From Spectribacter hydrogenoxidans (GTDB lineage: Bacteria > Pseudomonadota > Gammaproteobacteria > Nevskiales > Salinisphaeraceae): 64,000 nt of DNA. The notes below the pieces were generated by a model. That model was given only the letters and a program-made list of their open reading frames with translations, ran no database searches and was not told the origin of the DNA. Position 1 is the first letter of the stretch; each line of letters begins with the position of its first letter. Below are positions 1-8,573 of the stretch, in pieces. A program made the position numbers and the translations under genes. The stretch spans positions 186,001 to 250,000 of the forward strand of contig NZ_JAVRIB010000002.1 of NCBI RefSeq assembly GCF_031846275.1, written 5' to 3'.

Positions 1-2
1 GT

Positions 3-317
3 GCCGAGAGGCCGGTAACGCTCGCCCGGGAACTGACCAAGCTGCATGAGCAGACCGTGACCCTGCCGGCGGGTGAACTGGTGGACTGGCTGCAGGCAGA
101 CGATCAGCGCCGGCGCGGCGAGTTCGTGCTGGTGATCGGCGGGTCCGAGGCACCGCCGCCGAATGAGACCGCGGGGCTGACACCGGAACGCATCCTGCGC
201 GAACTGCTGCGGTCGATGCCGGTGGCCCGGGCGGCCCGCAGCACGGCCCGTCTGACCGGGATGCCGCGCAATCAACTCTACGAACTCGCGCTGACGCTGC
301 GTGATGCCACCGACTGA
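3..317 (+). CDS. rsmI: 16S rRNA (cytidine(1402)-2'-O)-methyltransferase RsmI, C-terminal part
   Basis: This open frame enters from the left edge and ends at TGA 315-317, leaving about 104 codons of the C-terminal part. The motif RELTKLHE near the start of the visible part is typical of RsmI, which methylates the 2'-O of C1402 in the ribosomal decoding centre using S-adenosylmethionine. The tail (GLTPERILRELL and a small helical domain ending LTLRDATD) matches the C-terminal helical extension of the family. Position supports the call: rsmI next to rnpB and upstream of mraZ is a recurrent gammaproteobacterial arrangement. The catalytic N-terminal domain lies outside the window. Confidence 0.85.
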   Translation, partial: AERPVTLARELTKLHEQTVTLPAGELVDWLQADDQRRRGEFVLVIGGSEAPPPNETAGLTPERILRELLRSMPVARAARSTARLTGMPRNQLYELALTLRDATD

Positions 318-342
318 CGGCAGGATCGGCTACCATAGTGGC

Positions 343-695
343 GGAGTCGGCCGGACAGTCGCGGCCGCCAGCAATGGCGGCGGAGGAAAGTCCGGGCTCC
401 GCAGGGCAGGGTGCCAGGTAACGCCTGGGGGGCGCGAGCCTACGGAAAGTGCCACAGAAAATACACCGCCGATGGCCCGCGCAAGCGGGATCAGGCAAGG
501 GTGAAAAGGTGCGGTAAGAGCGCACCGCGCGGCCGGCAACGGTTCGTGGCAGGGTAAACCCCACCCGGAGCAAGACCGAATAGGGGAGCATCGTGCGGCC
601 CGTACGGCTCCCGGGTAGGTCGCTAGAGGCGGATGGCGACATCCGTCCCAGACGAATGACTGTCCCAGACAGAACCCGGCTTACAGGCCGACTCC
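343..695 (+). ncRNA. rnpB: RNase P RNA, class A
   Basis: This is the catalytic RNA of RNase P, which trims the 5' leader of pre-tRNAs. The highly conserved block GGAGGAAAGTCCGGGCTCC is at 382-400, ACAGAAA (P4 region) is at about 454-460, GACCGAATAG lies further on, and the 3' end carries ACCCGGCTTACAGGCC. The two ends pair (GAGTCGGCC at 344-352 with GGCCGACTC near 686-694), closing helix P1, so both boundaries are good to a few bases. A -10-like TACCAT (331-336) lies just upstream, with no obvious -35. Small open frames inside the RNA are incidental. Confidence 0.95.
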
Positions 696-706
696 CATGA
701 CGAATC

Positions 707-745
707 GCGGCGCCGCGCAAGCGGCGCCGCACCCCGTCCTTTCTC
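707..745 (+). terminator. Hairpin and probable terminator after rnpB
   Basis: A perfect 10-bp stem (GCGGCGCCGC at 707-716 and again at 721-730) closes a GCAA tetraloop, a GNRA-type loop. The downstream tract is pyrimidine-rich (ACCCCGTCCTTTCTC) rather than a clean T run. It begins about 12 bases after the rnpB 3' end and most likely terminates rnpB transcription or protects its 3' end. Confidence 0.6.
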
Positions 746-768
746 CCGCCCCGGGAGGAAGCCGAAGG

Positions 769-802
769 AGGGTCGCCGGAAGTGACCGGTCCTTCCGACC
801 CT
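769..802 (+). other. Second hairpin downstream of rnpB
   Basis: AGGGTC (769-774) can pair with GACCCT (797-802), and inside it GGAAG (778-782) can pair with CTTCC (792-796), giving an interrupted stem. It is followed by an AT-rich stretch (GGAAATTATTCC). It may be a back-up terminator; no function can be assigned from sequence. Confidence 0.35.
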
Positions 803-1088
803 GGAAATTATTCCGCGTCAAACCGCGTTCGTGCCTGCCGTGAGCGGATTGCGCCGCGGGTGCGCGAATCTGCCGCCCGGGTCTCCCGAAGAACCGCTGG
901 CAAAAGCCTGTTGCCACCGGACCATGCCGGCACCTGCCATCGGTGGCGATTGATGTCGTCAGTCATTAATCGGCCTTAAGCGGCTGTCCATGTGACGGTT
1001 TTTCGCACCACATCACCCCGCTCCGAAGCTTGCTTGCTAAGCGCCTGTTTCATCGATGTTTTTACCCTGGGGCGAGTGTCACTTTTTC
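803..1088. other. Intergenic stretch without recognisable gene
   Basis: No frame here has a convincing start, ribosome binding site or recognisable product. The region separates the rnpB hairpins from the mra promoter and is less GC-rich toward 1020-1090. Nothing else is seen. Confidence 0.5.
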
Positions 1089-1118
1089 TTGACATGAGAA
1101 TTCGGAGGTGCCTATAGT
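1089..1118 (+). promoter_or_regulatory. Pmra, sigma-70 promoter of the dcw cluster
   Basis: A perfect -35 hexamer TTGACA (1089-1094) is followed after 17 bases by CTATAG (1112-1117), or after 18 bases by TATAGT (1113-1118), as -10. It is the best sigma-70 promoter in the window and lies about 60 bases before the mraZ start, where the main dcw promoter sits in other gammaproteobacteria. Confidence 0.8.
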
Positions 1119-1150
1119 GGCGTTTAAGGGCAAAAAGTGGTTTGAAGTGG
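1117..1150 (+). promoter_or_regulatory. MraZ operator, four phased G-rich boxes
   Basis: GTGG occurs at 1117-1120, 1137-1140 and 1147-1150, with AGGG at 1127-1130, so the four boxes are exactly 10 bases apart. MraZ of Escherichia coli and mycoplasmas is known to bind direct G-rich repeats (TGGG type) with a 10-base period just after its own promoter. Location immediately downstream of the -10 and upstream of mraZ fits autorepression. Confidence 0.7.
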
Positions 1151-1175
1151 AACGCCGCTTCAGGGAGCCAGCACC

Positions 1176-1637
1176 GTGTTCAGGGGTTCCAGTCCAGTCA
1201 CCGTCGACGCGAAGGGACGCTTCGCCATTCCATCGGCTTACCGTCAGCCGATTCGGGATGCTTGCGGTGGTCGGATTGTGGTTACCCAGCACTGGGACCG
1301 CTGTCTCCTGATCTATCCGCAGCCGCAGTTCCAAGCCTTCGAAAGCGAGCTGCTCAGCCGCGGTGGACTCAATCCCAAGGTGCGCGACATCCAGCGGTTC
1401 CTGCTGGGCAATGCGCGCGACCTGGAAATGGACAAGCAGGGACGACTGCTGCTGCCGAGCCCGCTGCGCGGGTTTGCCGGTATCGACTCCCGCGCCGTTC
1501 TGATGGGCGTGGGCAACCTTTTCGAACTCTGGGCAGAAGACGATTGGCAGGCGCGAAACGACGCCAGTTGCGACGAACTGGCCGCGCAGGCGGCGGCGGG
1601 CGCGCTGCCCGATGCGCTACAGGATCTACCGCTTTGA
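1176..1637 (+). CDS. mraZ: Transcriptional regulator MraZ
   Basis: 153 codons with a GTG start preceded by AGGGAG (1162-1167) at 8 bases. The protein has two SpoVT/AbrB-type half domains with the family signatures DAKGRFAIPSAYR (residues about 11-23) and DKQGRLLLPSPLR (about 86-98). MraZ is a ring-forming DNA-binding protein that represses the dcw operon from repeats next to its promoter, and such boxes are visible at 1117-1150. Length and position as first gene of the cluster are standard. The C-terminal tail is alanine-rich and less conserved. Confidence 0.95.
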   Translation: MFRGSSPVTVDAKGRFAIPSAYRQPIRDACGGRIVVTQHWDRCLLIYPQPQFQAFESELLSRGGLNPKVRDIQRFLLGNARDLEMDKQGRLLLPSPLRGFAGIDSRAVLMGVGNLFELWAEDDWQARNDASCDELAAQAAAGALPDALQDLPL

Positions 1638-1690
1638 CCGGGTACGGCCACGATGCCGTCGGGAACAGGGAGATGGCGCGAGCATGGGCG

Positions 1691-2626
1691 ATGAATGACC
1701 GGCCTCATGCCTCGGTGTTACTGGACGCTGCGGTCGACGCGTTGTCCGTGCGGCCGGGCGGCGTCTATGTGGATGCCACCTACGGGCGCGGTGGCCATAC
1801 CGGCGCCATTCTCGAGCGTCTGGGTGGTCAGGGCCATTTGCTGGCGGTGGATCGCGACCCGGATGCTGCGGCCCATGCGGAACGCAGTTGGGGGCGCGAG
1901 CCCCTTTTTCAGTTCCGGCGCACGGGCTTCGATCGCCTCGCCGAGGTGGTCGACGAAGCCGGCCTGCGCGGCCGCGTCGACGGCATCCTGTTCGATCTCG
2001 GGCTGTCCTCGCCGCAGGTGGACGATGCCAGCCGCGGGTTTTCCTTCCGCCATGGCGGCCCGCTGGACATGCGTATGGATCCCGATACGGGGGAAAGCGC
2101 GGCGGCCTGGCTGGCGCGGGCGGAAATGGGTGAGATCGCCGGTGTCCTGCGCCGCTACGGCGAGGAGAAGCTGGCCGGCCGAATCGCCCGGGCCATCGTG
2201 ACCGCCCGCGAGCAGGCACCCATCGACACCACCGACCGGCTGGCCGCGATCGTGGCCGACGCCACCCCGGCCCGGATCGCCGCCGGCAGCCGGATTCATC
2301 CCGCCACGCGCACGTTCCAGGCGCTGCGCATCCTGGTCAACGATGAGCTGGTTGCCCTGCAGACGGCCCTGGCGGCCTGCCCCGGGGCGCTTGCCGACGG
2401 CGGCCGGTTGGCGGTGATCAGTTTTCATTCGCTCGAGGACCGCATCGTCAAGCGGTTCATGCGGGCCGAAGCGCATCCGCCGCCGCCACCGGTGCCCATG
2501 GCGGCCGAGCCACAACCCGGCTTCGTTCTGGTGGGTAAGCCCCAGCGGCCGGACGCAGCCGAGGTAGCAGCCAATCCCCGGGCGCGCAGCGCCGTGCTGC
2601 GGGTAGCCGAACGGCGGCGCGCATGA
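1691..2626 (+). CDS. rsmH: 16S rRNA (cytosine(1402)-N4)-methyltransferase
   Basis: 311 codons from ATG 1691; an in-frame ATG at 1673 would add six residues (MARAWA) and cannot be excluded, because neither start has an ideal Shine-Dalgarno. The N-terminus RPHASVLLDAAVDAL and the SAM-binding motif VDATYGRGGH (residues 27-36) are typical of RsmH (MraW), which N4-methylates C1402, the same nucleotide modified by RsmI at the left edge of the window. The C-terminal motif ISFHSLEDRIVKRF is also diagnostic. The stop overlaps the ftsL start by 4 bases, indicating translational coupling. Confidence 0.95.
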   Translation: MNDRPHASVLLDAAVDALSVRPGGVYVDATYGRGGHTGAILERLGGQGHLLAVDRDPDAAAHAERSWGREPLFQFRRTGFDRLAEVVDEAGLRGRVDGILFDLGLSSPQVDDASRGFSFRHGGPLDMRMDPDTGESAAAWLARAEMGEIAGVLRRYGEEKLAGRIARAIVTAREQAPIDTTDRLAAIVADATPARIAAGSRIHPATRTFQALRILVNDELVALQTALAACPGALADGGRLAVISFHSLEDRIVKRFMRAEAHPPPPPVPMAAEPQPGFVLVGKPQRPDAAEVAANPRARSAVLRVAERRRA

Positions 2627-2895
2627 CCGGGCGGCGTGCCGTGATGCTGACGGTCCTGAGTGGCGTCGCGCTAGTCAGCGCGGTGGCCGTGATCGAGGCC
2701 AAGCACCAGTCGCGGGTGCTGCAGTCGGAGTTGCAGGTTCTGCGGGTCGAACGTGATCGACTGCGCACCGAATGGTCGCAGCTGCAACTCGAGGAAAGCG
2801 CCTGGGCCAATCCGGACCGGGTTGCCCGCATGGCGCGGGAACAGCTGAATATGCAGGTACCGCGTCACTTCGAATTGCTCGAGGGGCAACCGTGA
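2623..2895 (+). CDS. ftsL: Cell division protein FtsL
   Basis: 90 codons starting with ATG inside the rsmH stop (ATGA). A short cytoplasmic tail is followed by one transmembrane segment (about residues 7-24, rich in V, L and A), then a heptad-like periplasmic helix (about 28-60) and a C-terminal stretch ARMAREQLNMQVP. FtsL is a bitopic divisome protein that pairs with FtsB and activates the FtsWI synthase. Primary sequence is poorly conserved in this family; the call rests on topology, size and position between rsmH and ftsI. Confidence 0.9.
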   Translation: MTGRRAVMLTVLSGVALVSAVAVIEAKHQSRVLQSELQVLRVERDRLRTEWSQLQLEESAWANPDRVARMAREQLNMQVPRHFELLEGQP

Positions 2896-4631
2896 GTCGG
2901 TCGCGGCGCCGCAATCTCAAGCTGGAGCCGCCGCCGGCCTGGCGCGCCCGCGCCATGCTCGGGCTGTTCGGCGTGTTTGCCGTGATGCTCGGCGCCCGGG
3001 CGTTCGAACTTCAGGTGCTGGATCAGGAATTCCTCAACGAGGAGGGTGCCAAGCGGCATCTGCGCACGATGGAGGTGCCCGCGGTTCGCGGTGCGATCCG
3101 CGACCGCCGTGGTGCGCCGCTGGCGCTGTCGGCGCCGACCGAGTCGGTCTGGGCGGTGCCGGCGGCGCTGCTGGATGACCCCGGGCGTCTGTCCGCTCTG
3201 GCCGCCGAACTGGACTACAGCACGGCGGAACTGCGTGACCGTCTGGAAAACTATCGCGAACGTCAGTTCCTGTATCTGCAGCGCCAGCTCAGTCCGGCCC
3301 ATGCCCAGCGCGTGATGGCAGTGGGTGCTCCGGGGGTATTCCTGCAGCGTGAATACCGGCGGTACTACCCGGGTGGCGAAACCACCGCCCAGCTGGTGGG
3401 CCTGACCGATATCGACGGCCGCGGTCAGGAGGGCATCGAATTGTCCTTGAACGACCAACTCGATGGCGAGCCCGGTAGTCGTCGGGTGATCAAGGACCGC
3501 GTCGGCCGGGTGGTCGAGGATCTGGCCGAGTTCACCCCGCCGGATCCCGGCGGCGACGTACGCCTGACCGTGGACCTGCGGCTGCAGGCGCTGGCCTATC
3601 GCGAACTCAAGGCGGCGGTATTGGAACACCAGGCCAGCGCTGGCGTGGCGGTGATGGCCGACCCGGAAACCGGCGAAATCCTGGCCATGGTGTCCTTTCC
3701 CAGTTTCAATCCAAACAGTCGGGAGTCCATTCCGACCGGGACGTTGCGCCATCGCGCCGTCACCGACACGTTCGAGCCCGGTTCCACCTTCAAGCCGCTG
3801 ATGGTGTCGCGGGCGCTGGATGCCGGCGCGTTTACCCGAGACAGCGTGATCGACACCGAGGGTGGGCGCTTTCGCGTGGGTCGCCTGACGGTTCGCGATT
3901 TTCGCGATTACGGCGATGTCGACCTGCGTCGGCTGCTAACCAAGTCAAGCAACGTTGGCGCCGCCAAGGTGGGGCTGAAGCTGGGCCCGGAGCGGCTCTG
4001 GCAGGTTTACAACGACTACGGTTTCGGCAGCATCAGCGGCATTCGCTTCCCGGGCGAGCGTTACGGCGTGCTTCGCAATTTCGCGCGCTGGGATGATGTC
4101 ACCACCGCCACCGCGGCCTATGGCTACGGGGTTTCGGTGACGGCGCTGCAGCTTATCCGCGCCTATTCGGCGCTGGCAGATGACGGCCGGCTTCGGGATC
4201 TGCGGCTGACTCTGGCCGACAAGGACGACTGGCAGGCCGAGCCCAGGCAGGTGATTTCGGCCGATGCCGCCGCCAAGGTACGTGACCTGCTCGGCGAAGT
4301 CGTGTCCGCGGAAGGCACGGCCGGGCGGGCCGCGGTGCCTGGTTACCGGGTGGTTGGCAAGACCGGCACGGTGCGCAAGGTCGAGGGTGCGGGCTATGAT
4401 GCGGCCAGCCATCAGTCCCTGTTCGTGGGCATGGCGCCGGCCGATGACCCGGCGCTGGTCACGCTGGTGATGGTCGATGAGCCTGGTGGTGGCGACTACT
4501 ATGGCGGCCTGGTGGCCGCTCCCGCCTTTTCCAACATCATGCGTGAGGCGCTGCGCATTCTGCGCGTGCCGCCGGATAACCCCGCGACCCTGACCGCGGA
4601 CGCCGTGGCAAAACCGGAGTCCAAGTCGTGA
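2892..4631 (+). CDS. ftsI: Peptidoglycan D,D-transpeptidase FtsI (PBP3)
   Basis: 579 codons from GTG 2892, which overlaps the ftsL stop by 4 bases; the open frame extends further upstream but only this start gives the usual basic tail (SRSRRRN) before the membrane anchor (about residues 22-40). Septal transpeptidase of the FtsWI complex. The penicillin-binding motifs are present: STFK with Ser298 as nucleophile, SSN at 352-354, and KTGT at 490-493. The N-terminal pedestal begins with VRGAIRDRRGAPLA. The C-terminal tail KPESKS is ordinary. Confidence 0.97.
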   Translation: MSRSRRRNLKLEPPPAWRARAMLGLFGVFAVMLGARAFELQVLDQEFLNEEGAKRHLRTMEVPAVRGAIRDRRGAPLALSAPTESVWAVPAALLDDPGRLSALAAELDYSTAELRDRLENYRERQFLYLQRQLSPAHAQRVMAVGAPGVFLQREYRRYYPGGETTAQLVGLTDIDGRGQEGIELSLNDQLDGEPGSRRVIKDRVGRVVEDLAEFTPPDPGGDVRLTVDLRLQALAYRELKAAVLEHQASAGVAVMADPETGEILAMVSFPSFNPNSRESIPTGTLRHRAVTDTFEPGSTFKPLMVSRALDAGAFTRDSVIDTEGGRFRVGRLTVRDFRDYGDVDLRRLLTKSSNVGAAKVGLKLGPERLWQVYNDYGFGSISGIRFPGERYGVLRNFARWDDVTTATAAYGYGVSVTALQLIRAYSALADDGRLRDLRLTLADKDDWQAEPRQVISADAAAKVRDLLGEVVSAEGTAGRAAVPGYRVVGKTGTVRKVEGAGYDAASHQSLFVGMAPADDPALVTLVMVDEPGGGDYYGGLVAAPAFSNIMREALRILRVPPDNPATLTADAVAKPESKS

Positions 4632-6124
4632 GCCTGGCTGCGGTGCAACCGGCGCCGATGCGGCTGGAACAGCTCCTGGCGGGGGTGGGTGAGACTCCGG
4701 CCGGCGCTCTTGAAGTGACCGGTCTGGCCACGGACAGCCGGCAGGTGGCCCCGGGTGACCTGTTTCTGGCCTGTGCCGGGGGCGCCCGGCATGGGGTGGA
4801 GTACATTGATGATGCGGTGGCCCGCGGCGCGGTCGCGGTGCTCTGGGAAGGCGAGCAGCCCCCGGCCGCGACGGTGCCGTCTATCCGGGTTACCGATCTG
4901 CACCGGCGCGTGGGCGAAATCGCGTCTCGTTTTCATGGCAATCCGTCCGCCAACATGCTGGTAGTGGGCGTAACCGGCACCGACGGCAAGACCTCGGGCA
5001 CCCACCTGCTCACCCAGGCGCTGATGCATCTGGGCCGCACCAGTGGCTATCTGGGCACGCTCGGTTACGGCTGGCTGGATGCGCTGGCCGTGCCCACCCA
5101 CACCACGCCGGACGCGGTATCGCTGCAGGGCTGGCTGGCCCGGTTGGCGGCCGCCGGCACCGAGGCCGTGGCCCTGGAGGTGTCGTCGCACGCGCTGGAT
5201 CAATACCGGGTCAACGGGACCGACATCGATATCGCCGTGCTCACCAACATCGGCCGCGATCATCTCGACTACCACGGCAGCATGGAAGCCTACGCGTTGG
5301 CCAAGCGCAGGCTGTTCGAGTTCGCCGGGCTCGATCACGTCATCCTGAATGTGGACGACCCCACCGGCGCTGCCTGGTTTGCCGATATGGCCGAACGCAG
5401 CACCTCGGTGGCCTACGGCCTGATGCCGCATACCCCGCCGCTCGCCGGACTGCATGTCTTCGCCACCGACCTGCTGACCCGGCCGGGTGGCCTGGTGATC
5501 GAGGTGGACAGCAGCTGGGGCCGTATGCGGGTGGAAAGCGGGCTGCTCGGCCGTTTCAATGCCTACAATCTGCTGGCGGTGCTGGCCGTGCTGCTGGTCG
5601 ACGGCGTTGCCCCGGACCGCGCGGTGGCCGCACTGGCGGCGCTGCAGACCGTGCCCGGCCGCATGGAAGTGGTCGACGCTCAAGGCCGGGGACCGCTGGT
5701 GGTAGTCGACTACGCTCACACCGCGGGGGCGCTGGAGCACGCGCTGCGGGCCCTGGGTGAGCACGTCGACGGCCGGCTGCACTGCGTGTTCGGTTGCGGG
5801 GGCGATCGCGATGCGGGCAAGCGTCCGCTGATGGGTGCTGTCGCCGCCCGGCTGGCGGACTGGGTCTGGGTGACCGATGACAATCCCCGCCACGAGGATG
5901 GCGACGCCATCGTGCGTGCCATCGTGTCGGGCATGCCCGGCGGCGCGGCAGTCACGGTGCAGCGCGACCGCGCGGCCGCCATCGCGGAAGCGATTGCCGC
6001 GGCCGGCGCGAATGATGCCGTGTTGATCGCCGGCAAGGGCCACGAAACCGATCAGCAGATCGGTGACGAACGGCGTCCCTTCGATGATCGGCTGGCGGCC
6101 CGTCGCGTGCTGGAGGCGGCATGA
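4628..6124 (+). CDS. murE: UDP-MurNAc-L-alanyl-D-glutamate--meso-DAP ligase
   Basis: 498 codons, GTG start overlapping the ftsI stop by 4 bases. Cytoplasmic Mur ligase that adds the third residue of the peptidoglycan stem. It has an N-terminal UDP-binding domain with TDSRQVAPGDLF, the ATP-binding loop GTDGKT (117-122), and the C-terminal DNPR motif (418-421) followed by HEDGD. DNPR marks meso-diaminopimelate rather than lysine as substrate, as expected for a Gram-negative cell wall. The stop overlaps murF by 4 bases. Confidence 0.97.
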   Translation: MSLAAVQPAPMRLEQLLAGVGETPAGALEVTGLATDSRQVAPGDLFLACAGGARHGVEYIDDAVARGAVAVLWEGEQPPAATVPSIRVTDLHRRVGEIASRFHGNPSANMLVVGVTGTDGKTSGTHLLTQALMHLGRTSGYLGTLGYGWLDALAVPTHTTPDAVSLQGWLARLAAAGTEAVALEVSSHALDQYRVNGTDIDIAVLTNIGRDHLDYHGSMEAYALAKRRLFEFAGLDHVILNVDDPTGAAWFADMAERSTSVAYGLMPHTPPLAGLHVFATDLLTRPGGLVIEVDSSWGRMRVESGLLGRFNAYNLLAVLAVLLVDGVAPDRAVAALAALQTVPGRMEVVDAQGRGPLVVVDYAHTAGALEHALRALGEHVDGRLHCVFGCGGDRDAGKRPLMGAVAARLADWVWVTDDNPRHEDGDAIVRAIVSGMPGGAAVTVQRDRAAAIAEAIAAAGANDAVLIAGKGHETDQQIGDERRPFDDRLAARRVLEAA

Positions 6125-7497
6125 AGCTCCGGCTCAGCGAAGTGGCCGCCCTGGTCAACGGCCGGCTGGTAGGCGAGGACGCCTGGGTAGAGGGTGTTTC
6201 CTCCGATACCCGGGGGTTGTCGCCCGGGTGTCTGTTCGTCGCCCTGCGCGGGGAACGCTACGACGGCCACGAGTTCGTGCGCCGCGCCGCTACCCTTGCG
6301 GCCGGTGCGGCGCTGGTCGCCCGCGAGGTCGACGGTGGCCCGGCCCAGATCGTGGTCGGGGACACGCTGGCGGCGCTGCAGCGCCTGGCGGCGGCCTGGC
6401 GGCTGCGCAGCAACGCGCCGGTACTGGCCGTCACCGGCAGCAACGGCAAGACCACCACCAAGACAATGCTGGCGGCCATCCTGGGTCAGGCCGGTCGGGT
6501 GCTGGCTACCCGGGGCAATCTGAATAATCACATCGGCGTGCCGCTGACTCTGCTCGAGCTGAACGCTGAGCACGAGTTCGCGGTGGTCGAGATGGGGGCC
6601 AATCATCCTGGCGAGATCGCGTTGCTGACCCGTCTGGCCCGTCCGAATGTAGGACTGATTACTAACGCCGGGGATGCCCATCTGGAGGGCTTCGGTTCCC
6701 GCGAGGGAGTAGCGCGCGCCAAGGGTGAACTGTTTGCCGACCTGGCGGCGGACGGCATCGCGGTGATCAACGCCGACGATGCCTACGCCGACTTGTGGGG
6801 GGAGCTTGCCGGCGATCGTCGGCAGTTGCGCTTCGGTCTTCGGGGGAAGACCGAGGTGAGCGCGCATGACGTGGCCACCGAGGCCAACGGCATGCGCTTC
6901 GTGCTGACCGCGCCCGATGGGGAGGCGGCGGTGACACTGCCGCTGGCCGGCCGGCACAACGTTGCCAATGCGCTGGCGGCCGCCGCGGCCGCCGCCGCAG
7001 TGGGTACGCCCGTGGCAGCGATTGCGGCCGGTCTGGCCGCGGTGCCGCCGGTGGCGGGACGACTCCGTGCTCGTTCCGCCGTCGGCGGCGCCACCCTGAT
7101 TGACGACAGCTACAACGCCAACCCGGATTCACTGGCCGCTGCCATCGAGGTGCTGACCGCGGGCGCCGGGGAGGCCTGGCTGGTGCTCGGCGACATGGCC
7201 GAACTGGGCGATGCCACGGAAGAGCGCCACACCGAAGCCGGACGGCTGGCCCGTAAGGCGGGGGTGCGGCGTCTGTTCACTATCGGTCGCCACAGCGCCC
7301 TGGCGGCGGCGGCATTCGGCGGCGACGCCCGGCATTACGACGACCGCGGGGCGCTGGTCCGCGAGCTCGCCGATGGCCTGTCATCCGAGGTGACCGTGCT
7401 GGTGAAGGGGTCGCGCTCGGCGGGCATGGAACAGGTGGTCGAGGCACTCACCTGCAACGACGAGGCCGAGCCGGCCGGGGCAGGTGTCGGATGCTGA
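6121..7497 (+). CDS. murF: UDP-MurNAc-tripeptide--D-alanyl-D-alanine ligase
   Basis: 458 codons with ATG overlapping murE by 4 bases. Mur ligase that attaches the D-Ala-D-Ala dipeptide to the UDP-MurNAc-tripeptide. Visible are the N-terminal SDTRGLSPGCLFVALRGERYDGH segment, the P-loop GSNGKTTT from residue 106, the EMGANHPGEI motif and the C-terminal domain with DDSYNANPDS. The 3' end overlaps the mraY start by 7 bases. The dipeptide substrate is made by Ddl, encoded further along the same cluster. Confidence 0.97.
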   Translation: MKLRLSEVAALVNGRLVGEDAWVEGVSSDTRGLSPGCLFVALRGERYDGHEFVRRAATLAAGAALVAREVDGGPAQIVVGDTLAALQRLAAAWRLRSNAPVLAVTGSNGKTTTKTMLAAILGQAGRVLATRGNLNNHIGVPLTLLELNAEHEFAVVEMGANHPGEIALLTRLARPNVGLITNAGDAHLEGFGSREGVARAKGELFADLAADGIAVINADDAYADLWGELAGDRRQLRFGLRGKTEVSAHDVATEANGMRFVLTAPDGEAAVTLPLAGRHNVANALAAAAAAAAVGTPVAAIAAGLAAVPPVAGRLRARSAVGGATLIDDSYNANPDSLAAAIEVLTAGAGEAWLVLGDMAELGDATEERHTEAGRLARKAGVRRLFTIGRHSALAAAAFGGDARHYDDRGALVRELADGLSSEVTVLVKGSRSAGMEQVVEALTCNDEAEPAGAGVGC

Positions 7498-8573
7498 TGC
7501 ACCTTGCCGAATTCCTGGAGCAGTACTACAGCGGTTTTCGCGTGTTCCAGTTCCTGACCTTCCGCGGCATTCTCGGCGTGTTGACGGCCATGGTGTTCAG
7601 CTTTATCGCCGGGCCGTGGATGATCCGCCACCTGACCGTGCGCCAGATCGGTCAGCAGATTCGTGAGGACGGGCCCGAGTCGCATCTGATCAAGGCCGGC
7701 ACCCCCACCATGGGAGGCACGCTGATCCTGTGTGCGGTGCTGGTCGCCACCCTGCTGTGGGCCGATTTGTCCAATCAGTGGGTGTGGGTGGCGGTGTTCG
7801 TGACCGCCGCGTTCGGGGCGGTCGGTTTCGTCGACGACTACCTCAAGCTCAAGGTGGGCAATAGCCGCGGGCTGTCGGCGGTGGCCAAGTATGGCTGGCA
7901 GAGCGTGATCGGCCTGGCGGCGGCCCTGTGGGTGTATGCCGGGGCCGAAACCGCCGCGGAAACCAGCGTGCTGATTCCCATGCTCAAGGATGTGGCGGTG
8001 CCACTGGGGGCCGGCTATATCCTGTGGACCTATCTGGTGGTGGTCGGCTCGAGCAACGCGGTGAATCTCACCGACGGGCTCGACGGCCTGGCGATCATGC
8101 CCTGCGTGATGGTGGCCTCGGCGCTGGGCGTCTTCGCCTACGTCACCGGTCATACCGAGTTTTCGGACTACCTGGGCTTCCACTACATCGAGGGGGTCGG
8201 GGAACTGGCCATCTTCTGCACGGCCATTGGCGGTGCCGGGCTAGGTTTCCTGTGGTTCAACACCTATCCGGCGCAGGTGTTCATGGGCGACGTTGGCGCG
8301 CTGGCCCTGGGGGCTGCGTTGGGCATGGTAGCCGTGATCGTGCGTCAGGAGATCGTGCTGCTGGTGATGGGTGGCATCTTCGTCGCCGAAACCGTCTCGG
8401 TGATACTGCAGGTGGCCAGCTTCAAGCTGACCGGCCGGCGCATGTTCCGCATGGCCCCGTTGCACCACCACTTCGAACTCAAGGGCTGGGCCGAGCCCAA
8501 GATAATCGTGCGCTTCTGGATCATCACCCTGGTGCTGGTCCTGATCGGTTTGTCCACGTTGAAGATCCGATGA
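7491..8573 (+). CDS. mraY: Phospho-MurNAc-pentapeptide-transferase MraY
   Basis: 360 codons, the family's usual length. Polytopic inner-membrane enzyme that transfers phospho-MurNAc-pentapeptide to undecaprenyl phosphate, making lipid I. Diagnostic stretches are AGTPTMGGTLIL, the catalytic aspartates in FVDDYLK, NLTDGLDGLAIMP, and the late loop LHHHFELKGW. About ten hydrophobic segments are apparent. The ATG at 7491 overlaps murF; an in-frame ATG two codons later (7497) is an alternative. The stop overlaps the murD ATG. Confidence 0.97.
   Translation: MLMHLAEFLEQYYSGFRVFQFLTFRGILGVLTAMVFSFIAGPWMIRHLTVRQIGQQIREDGPESHLIKAGTPTMGGTLILCAVLVATLLWADLSNQWVWVAVFVTAAFGAVGFVDDYLKLKVGNSRGLSAVAKYGWQSVIGLAAALWVYAGAETAAETSVLIPMLKDVAVPLGAGYILWTYLVVVGSSNAVNLTDGLDGLAIMPCVMVASALGVFAYVTGHTEFSDYLGFHYIEGVGELAIFCTAIGGAGLGFLWFNTYPAQVFMGDVGALALGAALGMVAVIVRQEIVLLVMGGIFVAETVSVILQVASFKLTGRRMFRMAPLHHHFELKGWAEPKIIVRFWIITLVLVLIGLSTLKIR

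Noticed and set aside
301..539. Open frames on both strands across the RNase P RNA
   Set aside because: They lie inside a structured RNA with conserved motifs and have no ribosome sites.
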